Below the pieces are notes generated by a model, which ran no database searches, was not told where the DNA came from, and worked only from the letters and a program-made list of their open reading frames with translations. From positions 1 through 64,000 of the forward strand of contig JAFSNB010000039.1 in NCBI GenBank assembly GCA_017447625.1: DNA of 64,000 nucleotides. The letters are read 5' to 3'. Of the stretch, positions 51,619-60,588 are shown one piece after another (position 1 is the stretch's first letter; the number at the start of each line of letters is the position of its first letter). The DNA is from Bacteroidaceae bacterium (GTDB taxonomy: Bacteria > Bacteroidota > Bacteroidia > Bacteroidales > Bacteroidaceae). Made by a program: the position numbers and the translations under genes.

Positions 51619-52377
51619 TTGAAACATTATCTGATTATACTACTCTGTATTCCGTTCTTCCTCACAGCCTGTCAGCAGGAAGACGTCTCCGCCTTGCAGT
51701 CGGGCAAGGGGCACATCTGTCTGCGTCTCTCAGCCGACTACGCAGTGCAGACACGTGCCTTGCAGGACATAGACGACCCCTCGACGTGGTTTGCCGTTGT
51801 CAGCGACGGGGCGTCAACGCTCTACGATCAGCAGATAGGCGACCGTCTGGAAGCTCTGGACTTCGAAGCCGGCACTTACGACATTGCAGTCCGGAGCCAC
51901 GATGACTTGTCTGCGGCTGTAGCTGCCGACAACGGCTGGGGCGCTGCTTACTTCGAGGGCTCTGCCGACGGTGTCGAGGTGTCTGCCGGCGGCACGGCCT
52001 ATGTCCACGTCGCCTGCGGACGTGCCCTGAATGCCAAGTTCCGCATTAGCTACTCTGAGTTCTCCGGCATAATCAATGCCCTTTCCATCACCGTACCCAA
52101 GACACTCACCTTTGCCTACGCTGACGGCACGCTCGCACGTGAAGCCTTCTTCGCGCCGAACGCCGCCATCACATATACCATCACCTACACCCTGGGCGGC
52201 ATAACGAAGACCACCGAGCCGCAGACACTCACGCTGGGAGGTGCGGCCACCGTCTCCACACTCGCCATCAAGTCCGACATCAACGGCGAGCTCAGCATCA
52301 GCCTCAGCTGCGACGATGAATTCCTGGACGATGCCGAATCGCTCATCACCATCAACGGCGCCACAGGCAAGGCATAA
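51619..52377 (+). CDS. DUF4493 lipoprotein with TTG start, operon gene 8
   Basis: It starts with TTG at 51619; the signal (KHYLIILLCIPFFLTACQQ) begins at this codon and no ATG is available. The 252-residue protein has lipobox Cys18. The DUF4493 strand GHICLRLSADYAVQTRALQD carries the TRA motif at Arg46, followed by DFEAGTYDIAVRSHDDLSAA. The second beta domain (CGRALNAKFRISYSEFSGII) fills the rest. It is the same size and layout as genes 7 and 9. Confidence 0.82.
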   Translation: MKHYLIILLCIPFFLTACQQEDVSALQSGKGHICLRLSADYAVQTRALQDIDDPSTWFAVVSDGASTLYDQQIGDRLEALDFEAGTYDIAVRSHDDLSAAVAADNGWGAAYFEGSADGVEVSAGGTAYVHVACGRALNAKFRISYSEFSGIINALSITVPKTLTFAYADGTLAREAFFAPNAAITYTITYTLGGITKTTEPQTLTLGGAATVSTLAIKSDINGELSISLSCDDEFLDDAESLITINGATGKA

Positions 52378-52389
52378 ACACTCATTCGG

Positions 52390-53142
52390 ATGAAAAAAAC
52401 TATTCTACATATAACCCTTCTGTTGAGCGTCCTGCTGTTCACCCTGACCGGTTGTCAGCAGGAGCGTGAGAACGAAGCCACACCGGCCGGTGAGGCAACC
52501 CTCGTGCTCAGCTTGGGCCAGACACAGCTGTTCACGGAACTGAGAACCAGAGCTGAACACGTGGTCACAGACTATTCCCGCTACACCTTCACCCTCAACG
52601 GCACGACAATCAGTGGAGCTCCAATCACGGACCTGGTTCTCCCTGTTGGCGACGACGGCATTGTCAAGGTGGCAGCCGGCTCCTACACCCTGTCGGCCGA
52701 CAACCGCGACTATGCCAATGCCGACAATGGCCATCCTTGGTACAGCGGCACATCAGAGTCGTTCTCCATAGATGTCAACCAGACGCTCAACGTAGCTATA
52801 GCCCTGGGCAAGCCAAAGAACGCCCGCATAACGGTTACTGTTGACGATTCGTTCACGTCGCTCTATGAAAATCCCGTCGTGACCCTGTCCGATGGCGAAC
52901 GCAGCGTCACTATGACCTCGTCCGAGGATGTCTGCCATTTCATTATCCCTGCCAGCGGCGCCTTAGCCTACACGATTACAGCGGCCGCAAAAGCAGGCAG
53001 TCACGCCACGGACATGGCATCCTCCACGGGCTTCGTCGAGATTCAGGCAGGCTACAACACCACCGTCCGTCTCAAAGCCAATCCCGCATCAGGAATCATT
53101 ATTCCCGTAGTCGAGGGAGGTCACTCCGGTTCATTTGATTAA
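52390..53142 (+). CDS. DUF4493 lipoprotein, operon gene 9
   Basis: The 250-residue protein has a lipobox LTGC (Cys22). The DUF4493 strand EATLVLSLGQTQLFTELRTR has Arg54 followed by AEHVV. The family core RYTFTLNGTTISG...VKVAAGSYTLSADNRDYANA and the downstream HPWYSGTSESFSI are clear, and the second beta domain begins KPKNARITVTVDDSFTSLYE. It ends in a Gly-rich tail (VVEGGHSGSFD). The gap to gene 10 is 9 bases. Confidence 0.84.
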   Translation: MKKTILHITLLLSVLLFTLTGCQQERENEATPAGEATLVLSLGQTQLFTELRTRAEHVVTDYSRYTFTLNGTTISGAPITDLVLPVGDDGIVKVAAGSYTLSADNRDYANADNGHPWYSGTSESFSIDVNQTLNVAIALGKPKNARITVTVDDSFTSLYENPVVTLSDGERSVTMTSSEDVCHFIIPASGALAYTITAAAKAGSHATDMASSTGFVEIQAGYNTTVRLKANPASGIIIPVVEGGHSGSFD

Positions 53143-53151
53143 GAACAACTC

Positions 53152-54903
53152 ATGAAGAAGAAATCATTCGATATCATTCTGCTAACGCTGCTTGCGCTAT
53201 GCTTTAGCACTCAGGCAAAGGCTTGGGGAGAGACCACCAGCTATGTGTTGCAAAACTCTGGCGGCACACTTAGCACCATCGCTACGGGACCGTCGTTGCC
53301 GCTTACTGGCCCGGGCGCGACCTTGACTTATGATGTTTATACGAATACGTTTCTCGGAATTCCGGGTTTAGGAGGCATCTACGTGCAGGTATCCACGGAT
53401 GGAGGCAGCAACTGGAGCGATTTGGCTCACGATGATGTCTCGAAAAACAAAACGACCAAGACCCACACCATTGGTTCAGATGTCACTCACATCCGCTTTA
53501 TCACCAAGACCGGTGCTACGCTGAATAAGTACTATAGCAACATCAAGGTCACCCGTGCCACCACCCTCTCAACTTCTACCACTACGCTGGACTTCGGCAC
53601 AGTCACCAACCGCCGCAGCTCTACGCTCAACGCCTCTGTGGATTACAACAACACGACCTACAACCAACAGGTGACAGGCACCTGCACCGACCCGAACTTC
53701 ACCGTCACCGCAACCACGGTCGGTGCCACAGGCAGCGGTCAGGCCATCCCCGTTGTCTTCACCCCCACCTCAGCCGGCACACATACAGGCACCGTCACGC
53801 TTACGATGAATGGCAAGACCGTCTCCTTCAACGTCACGGGTGTCGGCCAGACAACCTATTACACTCGGGCCACGGCCTCCGCCACCACTGGCGGTCAGGC
53901 GTTTGTCAGCTTCACCTCGTTCGAGGCAGCCACGAATTCCAGCGACACCAAGAACAGCGGTGTCACCACAGCGTCCAGCGCCTCCACCGTGGCATACTTC
54001 CGGGCTGTTCCCCAGCAGCGTTATACCTTCGTCGGTTGGAAAGAGAGCCTCAGCGATGCCGCTTTCGTCAGCACCGATGCCGACTTCCTCGCACCGGCTT
54101 ACACCTACACCTCTGAGAGCTCGTCAGCTCCAACTGTAAAGACCTATTATGCCGTCTTCGAGGAGAAGCCCAATGTAATTACCCTCGAACCGTCCGATGC
54201 CGCCTACGATGCCGACATTTACGAGCGGGTCACACTCCACCGCACATTCCTTCAGGGCTACCACAGCCTCTCGCTGCCTTTTGCAACAGACGTGCAGACG
54301 CTGACGGGGCGCGTAAGCGACGACGACTGGGTTGCACAACTCTCCTCCGTGACCTACAACGCCCACGACGGCTACACCCTTTTCTTCGAGAAAGTGACTA
54401 ACGGTTACATCGGCGCTTTTCAGCCATATATCCTTCATCTCGGGCAACCGCTCACCGACCCTTCGTGGACAAACGTTGAAGTACTCGAGCCCCAGCCCGT
54501 CACCATCACCCCCACTGAAGGTTACGATGGTTTTCTCGATTGGCAGATGACCTCCAACTTCACTGCCGCGAAGGACATGAACGGGCTCTACGGCATCGTC
54601 AACGCCGCCGGAGCCTTGAAACTGGGCACCGCTGGCTCAACGCTCAATGCCTTCACCGCATTTATCACTCCCCCCGCCGGTTCAGCTGGCGTCAAGGCCC
54701 GCTCTGCATTCATCGACAACGGCAACGTCACAATTGTCGATGCCCTCCCCTTCGACAGCCCATCAACAGCCATTCACACCTTCGACAGACCATCAACCAC
54801 CATTCACACCCTCGACGGCACTCTCCGCCATAGCGTTTCACATCCTGGCATCTACATCATAGGAAACAGAAAAGTGGCGGTAAACCGACATCAATCACAC
54901 TAA
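53152..54903 (+). CDS. Surface protein with Hydin/ASPM-like domain and sorting-type tail, operon gene 10
   Basis: The 583-residue protein has a cleavable signal (LLTLLALCFSTQAKA) and no lipobox, unlike most of its operon partners. An N-terminal beta domain (about 25-135) precedes a choice-of-anchor D / ASPM-SPD2-Hydin-type Ig module at about 138-230 (TTTLDFGTVTNRRSSTLNAS; GTHTGTVTLTMNGKTVSFNV). Residues about 235-345 resemble an InlB B-repeat-like segment (AVPQQRYTFVGWKES; TYYAVFEEKP). A further beta domain leads to a C-terminus reading HPGIYIIGNRKVAV, similar to type IX secretion tails. A 30-base tandem duplication (54751-54780 and 54781-54810) sits just before the tail. It may be the tip or adhesin component of the operon's product. 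Confidence 0.75.
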   Translation: MKKKSFDIILLTLLALCFSTQAKAWGETTSYVLQNSGGTLSTIATGPSLPLTGPGATLTYDVYTNTFLGIPGLGGIYVQVSTDGGSNWSDLAHDDVSKNKTTKTHTIGSDVTHIRFITKTGATLNKYYSNIKVTRATTLSTSTTTLDFGTVTNRRSSTLNASVDYNNTTYNQQVTGTCTDPNFTVTATTVGATGSGQAIPVVFTPTSAGTHTGTVTLTMNGKTVSFNVTGVGQTTYYTRATASATTGGQAFVSFTSFEAATNSSDTKNSGVTTASSASTVAYFRAVPQQRYTFVGWKESLSDAAFVSTDADFLAPAYTYTSESSSAPTVKTYYAVFEEKPNVITLEPSDAAYDADIYERVTLHRTFLQGYHSLSLPFATDVQTLTGRVSDDDWVAQLSSVTYNAHDGYTLFFEKVTNGYIGAFQPYILHLGQPLTDPSWTNVEVLEPQPVTITPTEGYDGFLDWQMTSNFTAAKDMNGLYGIVNAAGALKLGTAGSTLNAFTAFITPPAGSAGVKARSAFIDNGNVTIVDALPFDSPSTAIHTFDRPSTTIHTLDGTLRHSVSHPGIYIIGNRKVAVNRHQSH

Positions 54904-54907
54904 GGAT

Positions 54908-55372
54908 TTACAATATTATTTCCATGCCGGTTTTCTGCACATGCATACCCATTCTTTTGTAGAAAGACATGGCGGAATCGTTACCCTCCCAGACGTTGAG
55001 GGTAATGTTGTTACAGCCGATTGAGATGGCATAGGCGCGGACGTGCTCGTAGAGGGCTTTGCCGATGTGTCGGCCGCGGACGTTCTCATCTACGCAGATG
55101 TCGTCGATGTACAGGGTTTTTATGTCCTGCAAGAGGCGGTGGTTGCGCACCTCTGTGACTTGGCAGAATGCGTGTCCGAGGATGTTGCCGCCATCGTCAA
55201 AGACGAAGATGGGTGTGTTGTCTTCGTCGATGATGGCTGCGAGCTGCTGCGCGTCGTATTTGGGGGTGTTCCCCCGGAACAGGTCGGGGCGGATGGCGTG
55301 ATGCACCGCATCTACCTGATATAAAAGGGCTATTATCCCCGGGATGTCGTGTTTATTTGCTTTTCTTATCAT
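54908..55372 (-). CDS. GNAT family N-acetyltransferase
   Basis: The 154-residue cytosolic protein has the acetyl-CoA-binding core. DIKTLYIDDICVDENVRGRH is motif A, with the V-x-x-x-x-R-G-R-x-I-G-K pyrophosphate loop (VRGRHIGKALYEHV). GCNNITLNVWEGNDSAMSFYKRMGM is motif B. The substrate cannot be inferred. It is convergent with the DUF4493 operon, with only 4 bases between the two stop codons. Confidence 0.9.
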   Translation of the reverse strand: MIRKANKHDIPGIIALLYQVDAVHHAIRPDLFRGNTPKYDAQQLAAIIDEDNTPIFVFDDGGNILGHAFCQVTEVRNHRLLQDIKTLYIDDICVDENVRGRHIGKALYEHVRAYAISIGCNNITLNVWEGNDSAMSFYKRMGMHVQKTGMEIIL

Positions 55373-55375
55373 TTG

Positions 55376-55526
55376 CGGGGTGGATTCTACATTTTACATT
55401 CTGAATAGATTGCGGCCTTTCGATTATTCTATTATTCGTTTAAACGATTATTCAGGATTTCGGCGGCCGCTTTAACTTTTTAACCTTTTAACCAAAAATC
55501 CCCCGTCGGGGGATTATAGGGGGCCT
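55376..55526. repeat. Modular intergenic repeat block before GH127
   Basis: In order: ttctacattttacattctgaat, ttattcgtttaaacgattattcagg, ctttaactttttaaccttttaacc, and the hairpin CCCCCGTCGGGGG with attatagggggcc. It has the same module order as 34800-34925. Confidence 0.65.
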
Positions 55527-58500
55527 TCACTTTATCAGTTTTCTTCCTCCCTGAATGATGAGTTTGTGGTTGCGGGGGGAAGAGGGGATGCGGCGGCCAG
55601 CGAGGTCGAAGGCTCCGTCAATGGCGCTGGCGGCAGAGGCAACAACGCGGACACCGGTAGCCATCAGGAAATCATCAACACTTTTGTAGAAACCGATGTG
55701 GCTGATGACGCTCGTTCCGCTGGAGGCGGAGCTGGTGAGACCGAACACCGTCATTCCCTGACAAATAGAGAAGCGGTCTCCAACGTTGTTGGCGTCGAGA
55801 CCGCTCTGCTTCATGTCCCAAACGATTACAGACTCCTTGTCTTCGGCCTGAAATGTTTGTGTGGGGGCCACCTGAGAGCCGTGATTCACGCCGTTGAGCC
55901 ACCACAGATAACTCGAGCCGGAGGTGCGTTTCAGGTTCTTGCCTTTTACAATCATCAGACTCTGGTCTGCATCGATATAATACTCGTTGGCTGCATAATC
56001 CAGTTGCAGGGCCACGTTGTTGTTGCCCGTGGCCCGCACTGTTATGGTGTTTGCATCGTTGTCATAAGAGATGTTGGACTGAGCAACGCGGTTGTTGTCG
56101 CCCGTGAGCCAGTCTGTTGCTCGGAACACATACGAGTGGGAGTCGTAACCGCGGACGAGACGCACATAATAGAGGCCCGGAATCGCGGTCGTGGCGGATG
56201 CTGTAAGACGTACCACGAACTGTGTCTTCACCTGCCCGCTGGCGTCGCGGACGAGCGATGCGGGGATAGCCACCTCGTAGTTGTAGAAGCCCTTGTCGTC
56301 CTGATTCTTGTCCGAAGCGGCCACGGTGATATCTGCCACCTTCACGCCGTCTATGGTGAGATAGCCCTTGCGGTTCTTGTCGGCTGTGGTGAATCTTAGC
56401 ATCACAGCCAGAGAGTCAGCCACCTGAGTCGGGTTGAAGAGCGTGTATTGGATGTAGCCGTTGGACTGCGCATCGCGGTAGGTCTCGCCGTTGTAGGTTC
56501 CTGTGCGGGAGTCCGAAGAGTAGGCGTAGTCGTGGCCAGCCTCGCTCTGCTGCTCGCCGGTGGCAACGAAGTCGAGTGTGCGGGCGGCAATGGAGGCGTT
56601 CATGGCATCAATGCGGCCCATCTCAGAATTGGCATAATCAGCCTCGGAAGCGGCATACCAATAACATTGGTAACGCGCGTGGTGAATGGCGTAGAAGGGC
56701 TCAAGCGTGAGTTTGTCCCAGTTGCCTGTGCCTGCGCCCGGAGTTGCCTGAATGGAGAATTTCAACTGGCTTGCATCAATGACTTTGACGCGGTTCATCA
56801 GGGTGTCACGGTCGCCGATAAGGAGAGCTGCGGACGAGAGGCTCTTGCTCTTACCGCATACGCCGGGCGAGTGGTCCATTCGGCCCTCGCCGCCGTATTC
56901 GTTCTGCAACTGCTCATATTCCAGCCCGGTCGTGCGGGCTTCGGCTGCAGAGGCAGCTGTGGTGCGGGCTGCAAGCAGAATCGGGCCGTACTTGAATGCC
57001 ACATATTCCTTCAGCCCCGGACATTCCTCGTAGCGTAGGCTCATCGGGAGGTCAACGGTGATAACATCGCCCACGGACCAGTTGTACTGAACCTGAACGT
57101 AGGAGGCTGTGCCCTCTTTCACGTTGAGCTGGAGCTTCTCGCCATTTACGCTCACGCTGTAGTCCTTGCCAGCCCACGCCGGGTGACGCACGGCAATAAT
57201 ATACGAACCGGCCTTTCCGACCGTGATGCGAGTCTGCTGCTCAAAGGGATAGGATGTCTCCTGCTTCAGCACGAAATTTTCGCTGTTGAGCTCGGATGCG
57301 AAGAAGAGGTTCACATAAAGGCGCTGATTGTCAGCCGAGTGAGTGTAGGCGAAATGCGCGTACTTAGAGTGGTTCTCCATTCCCGTTCCGACGCAGCACC
57401 ACATGCCCTGATTTACTTGCGAGTATATGCGATAGCCCTGCGGACGGAGGGTGGTGAAATAGACATAACCGCCTGTCTTCGGGTCGCGTGTGGAAAGGAT
57501 GTGGTTGTACATCGTCTGCTCGTAGAAATCGGCATAGCGTGCATCGTGAGTGTCATCGAAGAGGTCCTCAGAGAGTTTCAGCATATTGTTGGAGTTGCAG
57601 CTCTCGGGGCCATCGATGTCATTGATGTAACGGGCGGCCTGTGAGACATTGAAGAAATGTTCGTTGGTGCTGTTGCCGCCAATGCAAACGGTGCGATTCG
57701 TTGCCACATCCTGCCAGAAGTTGCGGGCCGCCGTGCGATAGGCAGTCAGACTGTGGTCCTCCTGATAGATGCGGTCGAAACCGATGAACTTAGGCACCTG
57801 GGTGTTGGCGTGCTGGCCATCGAGGAACGTTGTGTTCAGGGTCTGCATACCGTTGAGCTCGTACTGATGGCTATATTTCTTGGCGGCCGTGAGATATTTG
57901 GTGTCACCAAAGAGGCGGTAGGCATCTGCCAGAGTCTCGTTCACGCCGCCGTGTTCCCATCCGAGCACGGTCTGCATATCAGACTCAGAGAGGTTGCTCA
58001 CCACATTCACAGTCCAGTCGGAGAGGCCGCGGAAGAGGTCGCGAGCCAGTTCGCTGTCTGCATAGATCCACGCATCGCGCAGACCGGCCAGCACCTTATG
58101 TTGGCAATAGAAAGGCACCCAGCCGCCGTACTGACGGAACGGGTCGAGGTTGTTGGCATAAAGGCCAGTCCACACCTGATTTATGGGCTGACCGCCAATG
58201 AAGCCCTTCAAGCCCTGAGTGTTGTTGGCATAAGCGTCCTGACAGTCCTTCAGGATTTCCAGACAGTAGTCAAGTTTCTCCTTGAGCTGTGTCTTCAGCG
58301 AGGCGTCATCCTCGGCTGCATAGGCCAGAGCGAGAGCGGTGAGATAATGACCTCCCACGTGCCCTTCGAGACTCCAGTTGTCGAGACCCCAGTTGGTAAA
58401 CGAGGGGTGCGCCGTGAGCCAACCGTAGTATTTGCCGCCGCTCTTGGTGTGCAGTCCGGCCTGTCGGATGAAGGGTGCCATCAGACGGTCGGCATCGTAT

Positions 58501-58664
58501 TTCAGAAGCAGCTTGGCGTTTCCGTCCAGAGCGTCCTTGAATGTCGGATCGGTGATAGTAATTTCCTCGAGGTCAAAATGCTGAGGATAGAGTTCGCTCT
58601 GCGCTTCTGCACAGACCGGCGTAAGTGCCAATAGCGAAACAAGTGTGAGGGCTTTTATTTTCAT
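55527..58664 (-). CDS. GH127/GH146-type beta-L-arabinofuranosidase with sorting tail
   Basis: The 1045-residue protein has a signal peptide (LVSLLALTPVCAEA). The (alpha/alpha)6 barrel of the former DUF1680 family covers about 30-560. It includes GHVGGHYLTALALAYAAEDD, ESCNSNNMLKLSEDLF and WCCVGTGMENHSKYAHFAY. The Cys pair and the upstream Cys/Glu correspond to the zinc-thiolate site and cysteine nucleophile described for HypBA1. Beta-sandwich domains follow (about 660-1000). The end, AFDLAGRRIPSSPRNHKLII then QGGRKLIK, is a type IX secretion-like tail. It would remove beta-L-arabinofuranosyl residues from plant glycans at the cell surface. Confidence 0.9.
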   Translation of the reverse strand: MKIKALTLVSLLALTPVCAEAQSELYPQHFDLEEITITDPTFKDALDGNAKLLLKYDADRLMAPFIRQAGLHTKSGGKYYGWLTAHPSFTNWGLDNWSLEGHVGGHYLTALALAYAAEDDASLKTQLKEKLDYCLEILKDCQDAYANNTQGLKGFIGGQPINQVWTGLYANNLDPFRQYGGWVPFYCQHKVLAGLRDAWIYADSELARDLFRGLSDWTVNVVSNLSESDMQTVLGWEHGGVNETLADAYRLFGDTKYLTAAKKYSHQYELNGMQTLNTTFLDGQHANTQVPKFIGFDRIYQEDHSLTAYRTAARNFWQDVATNRTVCIGGNSTNEHFFNVSQAARYINDIDGPESCNSNNMLKLSEDLFDDTHDARYADFYEQTMYNHILSTRDPKTGGYVYFTTLRPQGYRIYSQVNQGMWCCVGTGMENHSKYAHFAYTHSADNQRLYVNLFFASELNSENFVLKQETSYPFEQQTRITVGKAGSYIIAVRHPAWAGKDYSVSVNGEKLQLNVKEGTASYVQVQYNWSVGDVITVDLPMSLRYEECPGLKEYVAFKYGPILLAARTTAASAAEARTTGLEYEQLQNEYGGEGRMDHSPGVCGKSKSLSSAALLIGDRDTLMNRVKVIDASQLKFSIQATPGAGTGNWDKLTLEPFYAIHHARYQCYWYAASEADYANSEMGRIDAMNASIAARTLDFVATGEQQSEAGHDYAYSSDSRTGTYNGETYRDAQSNGYIQYTLFNPTQVADSLAVMLRFTTADKNRKGYLTIDGVKVADITVAASDKNQDDKGFYNYEVAIPASLVRDASGQVKTQFVVRLTASATTAIPGLYYVRLVRGYDSHSYVFRATDWLTGDNNRVAQSNISYDNDANTITVRATGNNNVALQLDYAANEYYIDADQSLMIVKGKNLKRTSGSSYLWWLNGVNHGSQVAPTQTFQAEDKESVIVWDMKQSGLDANNVGDRFSICQGMTVFGLTSSASSGTSVISHIGFYKSVDDFLMATGVRVVASAASAIDGAFDLAGRRIPSSPRNHKLIIQGGRKLIK

Positions 58665-58671
58665 ATTGAGA

Positions 58672-58737
58672 AACTATTTACATTAAACTTTAAACCTTAA
58701 ACTTTAAACTAATCTCCCCCTCTGGGGGCAGGGGGGC
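58672..58737. repeat. Repeat block upstream of GH127
   Basis: acattaaactttaaaccttaaactttaaact is followed by the hairpin CCCCC-tct-GGGGG and a second G-run at 58713-58736. Confidence 0.55.
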
Positions 58738-59718
58738 CTAGTTTCCCGTGTTCACCACTGGCTGGGCATTGTCGTCACCGCAGAGGACAACGAGCAGGTT
58801 GCTGACCATCGCAGCCTTGCGCTCGTCGTTGAGTTCCACAACCTTCTCGTCAGCCAGCTTGTCAAGAGCCATCTTCACCATAGAGACAGCGCCCTCTACA
58901 ATCTTCTCGCGGGCAGCGATGATAGCAGTGGCCTGCTGGCGGCGCAACATCACGGCAGCAATTTCGGGAGCGTAGGCCAGATAATTGATACGAGCCTCAA
59001 CGACCTCAATTCCAGCCATATCCAACCGTTCGCTTATCTTAGCCTCCAGTTCCTTGTTTATCTCATCAGAACCGTCGCGCAGGGTGATGGCGTTCTCATC
59101 CTCCTCATTGTCGTATGCATATTGCCCGGCGACCTGACGCAGGGCGGCATCGGCCTGAATACTGACAAAATTCTGCAAAGCATTCATTATCACGGCAGCA
59201 CCGGGACTTCCAGCCTGATTTGCACCGATGCGGGCTGCTGCCATAGTCTGCGTATCGACTTCGAACATTGCCTTGTAGGTGTCGCGCAGTTTCCAAACCA
59301 GCACAAGACCAATCATCACCGGATTTCCGGCTTTGTCGTTCACCTTTATCGGGTCTGCATCCAAATTACGGGCGCGGAGGCTGAGTTTCTTGGCTGTGAT
59401 GAAGGGGTTAGCCCAATAGAAACCGGCCTGCGTGAATGTGCCGCGATAACGGCCGAAAAACATAAGAACCTGAGCCTCGCCCGGTTCAACCTGGAAGAAG
59501 CCACACAAGCCTATTATCGAGAGGATAAGCAGCAGGATGCACCCGATGAGCGAGACTGTCCATAGGCCAGCGGGCTGCCCCAAAGTTGCGGCGTCATCCA
59601 TCCTTATTCCGGAGAAAACGATTCCGACTATAGAGCCGATAAGCAGAAGAATAAGTAAAACGAGCATCAGGATTCCGTTCATCTTGAATCCGGAGAATGC
59701 AATTTCTTTCTTTTCCAT
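58738..59718 (-). CDS. SPFH (band 7 / stomatin-like) membrane protein
   Basis: The 326-residue protein has two N-terminal hydrophobic segments (about 14-38 and 52-75) that anchor it. The SPFH domain follows ([60 protein letters not shown]). A C-terminal helical region ([20 protein letters not shown]) supports oligomer formation. Such proteins scaffold membrane microdomains; a specific partner is not visible. The upstream DNA carries an A/T repeat element. Confidence 0.93.
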   Translation of the reverse strand: MEKKEIAFSGFKMNGILMLVLLILLLIGSIVGIVFSGIRMDDAATLGQPAGLWTVSLIGCILLLILSIIGLCGFFQVEPGEAQVLMFFGRYRGTFTQAGFYWANPFITAKKLSLRARNLDADPIKVNDKAGNPVMIGLVLVWKLRDTYKAMFEVDTQTMAAARIGANQAGSPGAAVIMNALQNFVSIQADAALRQVAGQYAYDNEEDENAITLRDGSDEINKELEAKISERLDMAGIEVVEARINYLAYAPEIAAVMLRRQQATAIIAAREKIVEGAVSMVKMALDKLADEKVVELNDERKAAMVSNLLVVLCGDDNAQPVVNTGN

Positions 59719-59723
59719 CTAAT

Positions 59724-59782
59724 TTAATTCTTAATTCTTAATTATTCGACTTCGCTCATCAATACGTCATAATGCATAATTA
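59724..59782. repeat. 59-base intergenic element also present inside an M6 protease gene
   Basis: It aligns without gaps to the minus strand of 34977-35035 at 49 of 59 positions, including the shared core TTATTCGAC...GCTCATCAAT...CGTCATAAT. Here it lies between the SPFH and riboflavin synthase genes. Confidence 0.8.
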
Positions 59783-59796
59783 GGCTGCGCGATAGC

Positions 59797-60411
59797 TTAT
59801 CCAAGTTCTGTCATTCGGGCCTGATACTGAGCGATGTACTTGCCCAGGATGTCAAATTCAAGATTGACTACCGTGCCAACCTTGATTGCGTGGAAATTGG
59901 TGATTTCGTAAGTGTAGGGGATTATGCAAACGGAGAAAGTGTCACGAGTGGGGCGACAAACGGTAAGACTGACGCCATTGACGCTCACTGAGCCCTTATC
60001 TACCGTGAAATAGCCGCGACGAACCATCTCGGGAGTCGTCTCGTACTGGAAGGTGTATTCGTGACTGCCCTCCTGATCCTCGATGGCGATGCAGCGCGCA
60101 GTCTGATCTACATGACCCTGAACGATATGGCCATCCAGTCGGCCTCCCATCTGCATCGAGCGCTCCACATTCACCTCGTCACCAACTTTGAGCAGACCGA
60201 GATTGCTGCGCTCCAAAGTCTCACGCATAGCTGTTACAGTGTAAGTTCCATTCTCGATACGTACAACTGTGAGACACACTCCGTTATGAGATACACTTTG
60301 GTCTATCTTCAACTCATCGACAAAGTTACATTTCATTGTAAAATGGAGATTCTCCTGATCTTTGACAATAGCAACTACGGTTGCCATTCCTTCTACAATA
60401 CCGCTAAACAT
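59797..60411 (-). CDS. ribE: Riboflavin synthase alpha chain
   Basis: The 204-residue protein has two tandem lumazine-binding domains. Each opens in the family manner: MFSGIVEGMATV at the N-terminus and LDGHIVQGHVDQTARC at about 94-109. The sequences SHNGVCLTV and SVNGVSLTV are the matching substrate loops of the two halves. It dismutates two 6,7-dimethyl-8-ribityllumazine molecules into riboflavin. It has a TAATTTTG box 37 bases upstream and no visible FMN riboswitch. Confidence 0.95.
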   Translation of the reverse strand: MFSGIVEGMATVVAIVKDQENLHFTMKCNFVDELKIDQSVSHNGVCLTVVRIENGTYTVTAMRETLERSNLGLLKVGDEVNVERSMQMGGRLDGHIVQGHVDQTARCIAIEDQEGSHEYTFQYETTPEMVRRGYFTVDKGSVSVNGVSLTVCRPTRDTFSVCIIPYTYEITNFHAIKVGTVVNLEFDILGKYIAQYQARMTELG

Positions 60412-60448
60412 GTTTGTTATTTTTGCTTTAAAAAATTACATTTGGGCG

Positions 60449-60456
60449 CAAAATTA
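60449..60456 (-). promoter_or_regulatory. Promoter -7 box for riboflavin synthase
   Basis: TAATTTTG on the minus strand, 37 bases before the ATG at 60411. Confidence 0.55.
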
Positions 60457-60561
60457 CGAAAAGAAATGAATAAATGGCAAGATGAGCCGATAAAAAGCAT
60501 AAAAATCTTCATTTCTTCACAAAAATGCAGCTCAAATGAGCGTTAAATGACAAATAATAGC

Positions 60562-60569
60562 TACCTTTG
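60562..60569 (+). promoter_or_regulatory. Promoter -7 box for the first deoxynucleoside kinase
   Basis: TACCTTTG, 19 bases before the ATG at 60589. It lies inside the longer open frame starting at 60547, which argues for the shorter start. Confidence 0.6.
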
Positions 60570-60588
60570 TGGCCACATTAATAAATAT

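Noticed and set aside
57657-58634. Long open frames antisense to GH127 and GH35 (also 27780-28874)
   Set aside because: These are shadows of biased codon use in the real genes on the opposite strand and have no domain features.
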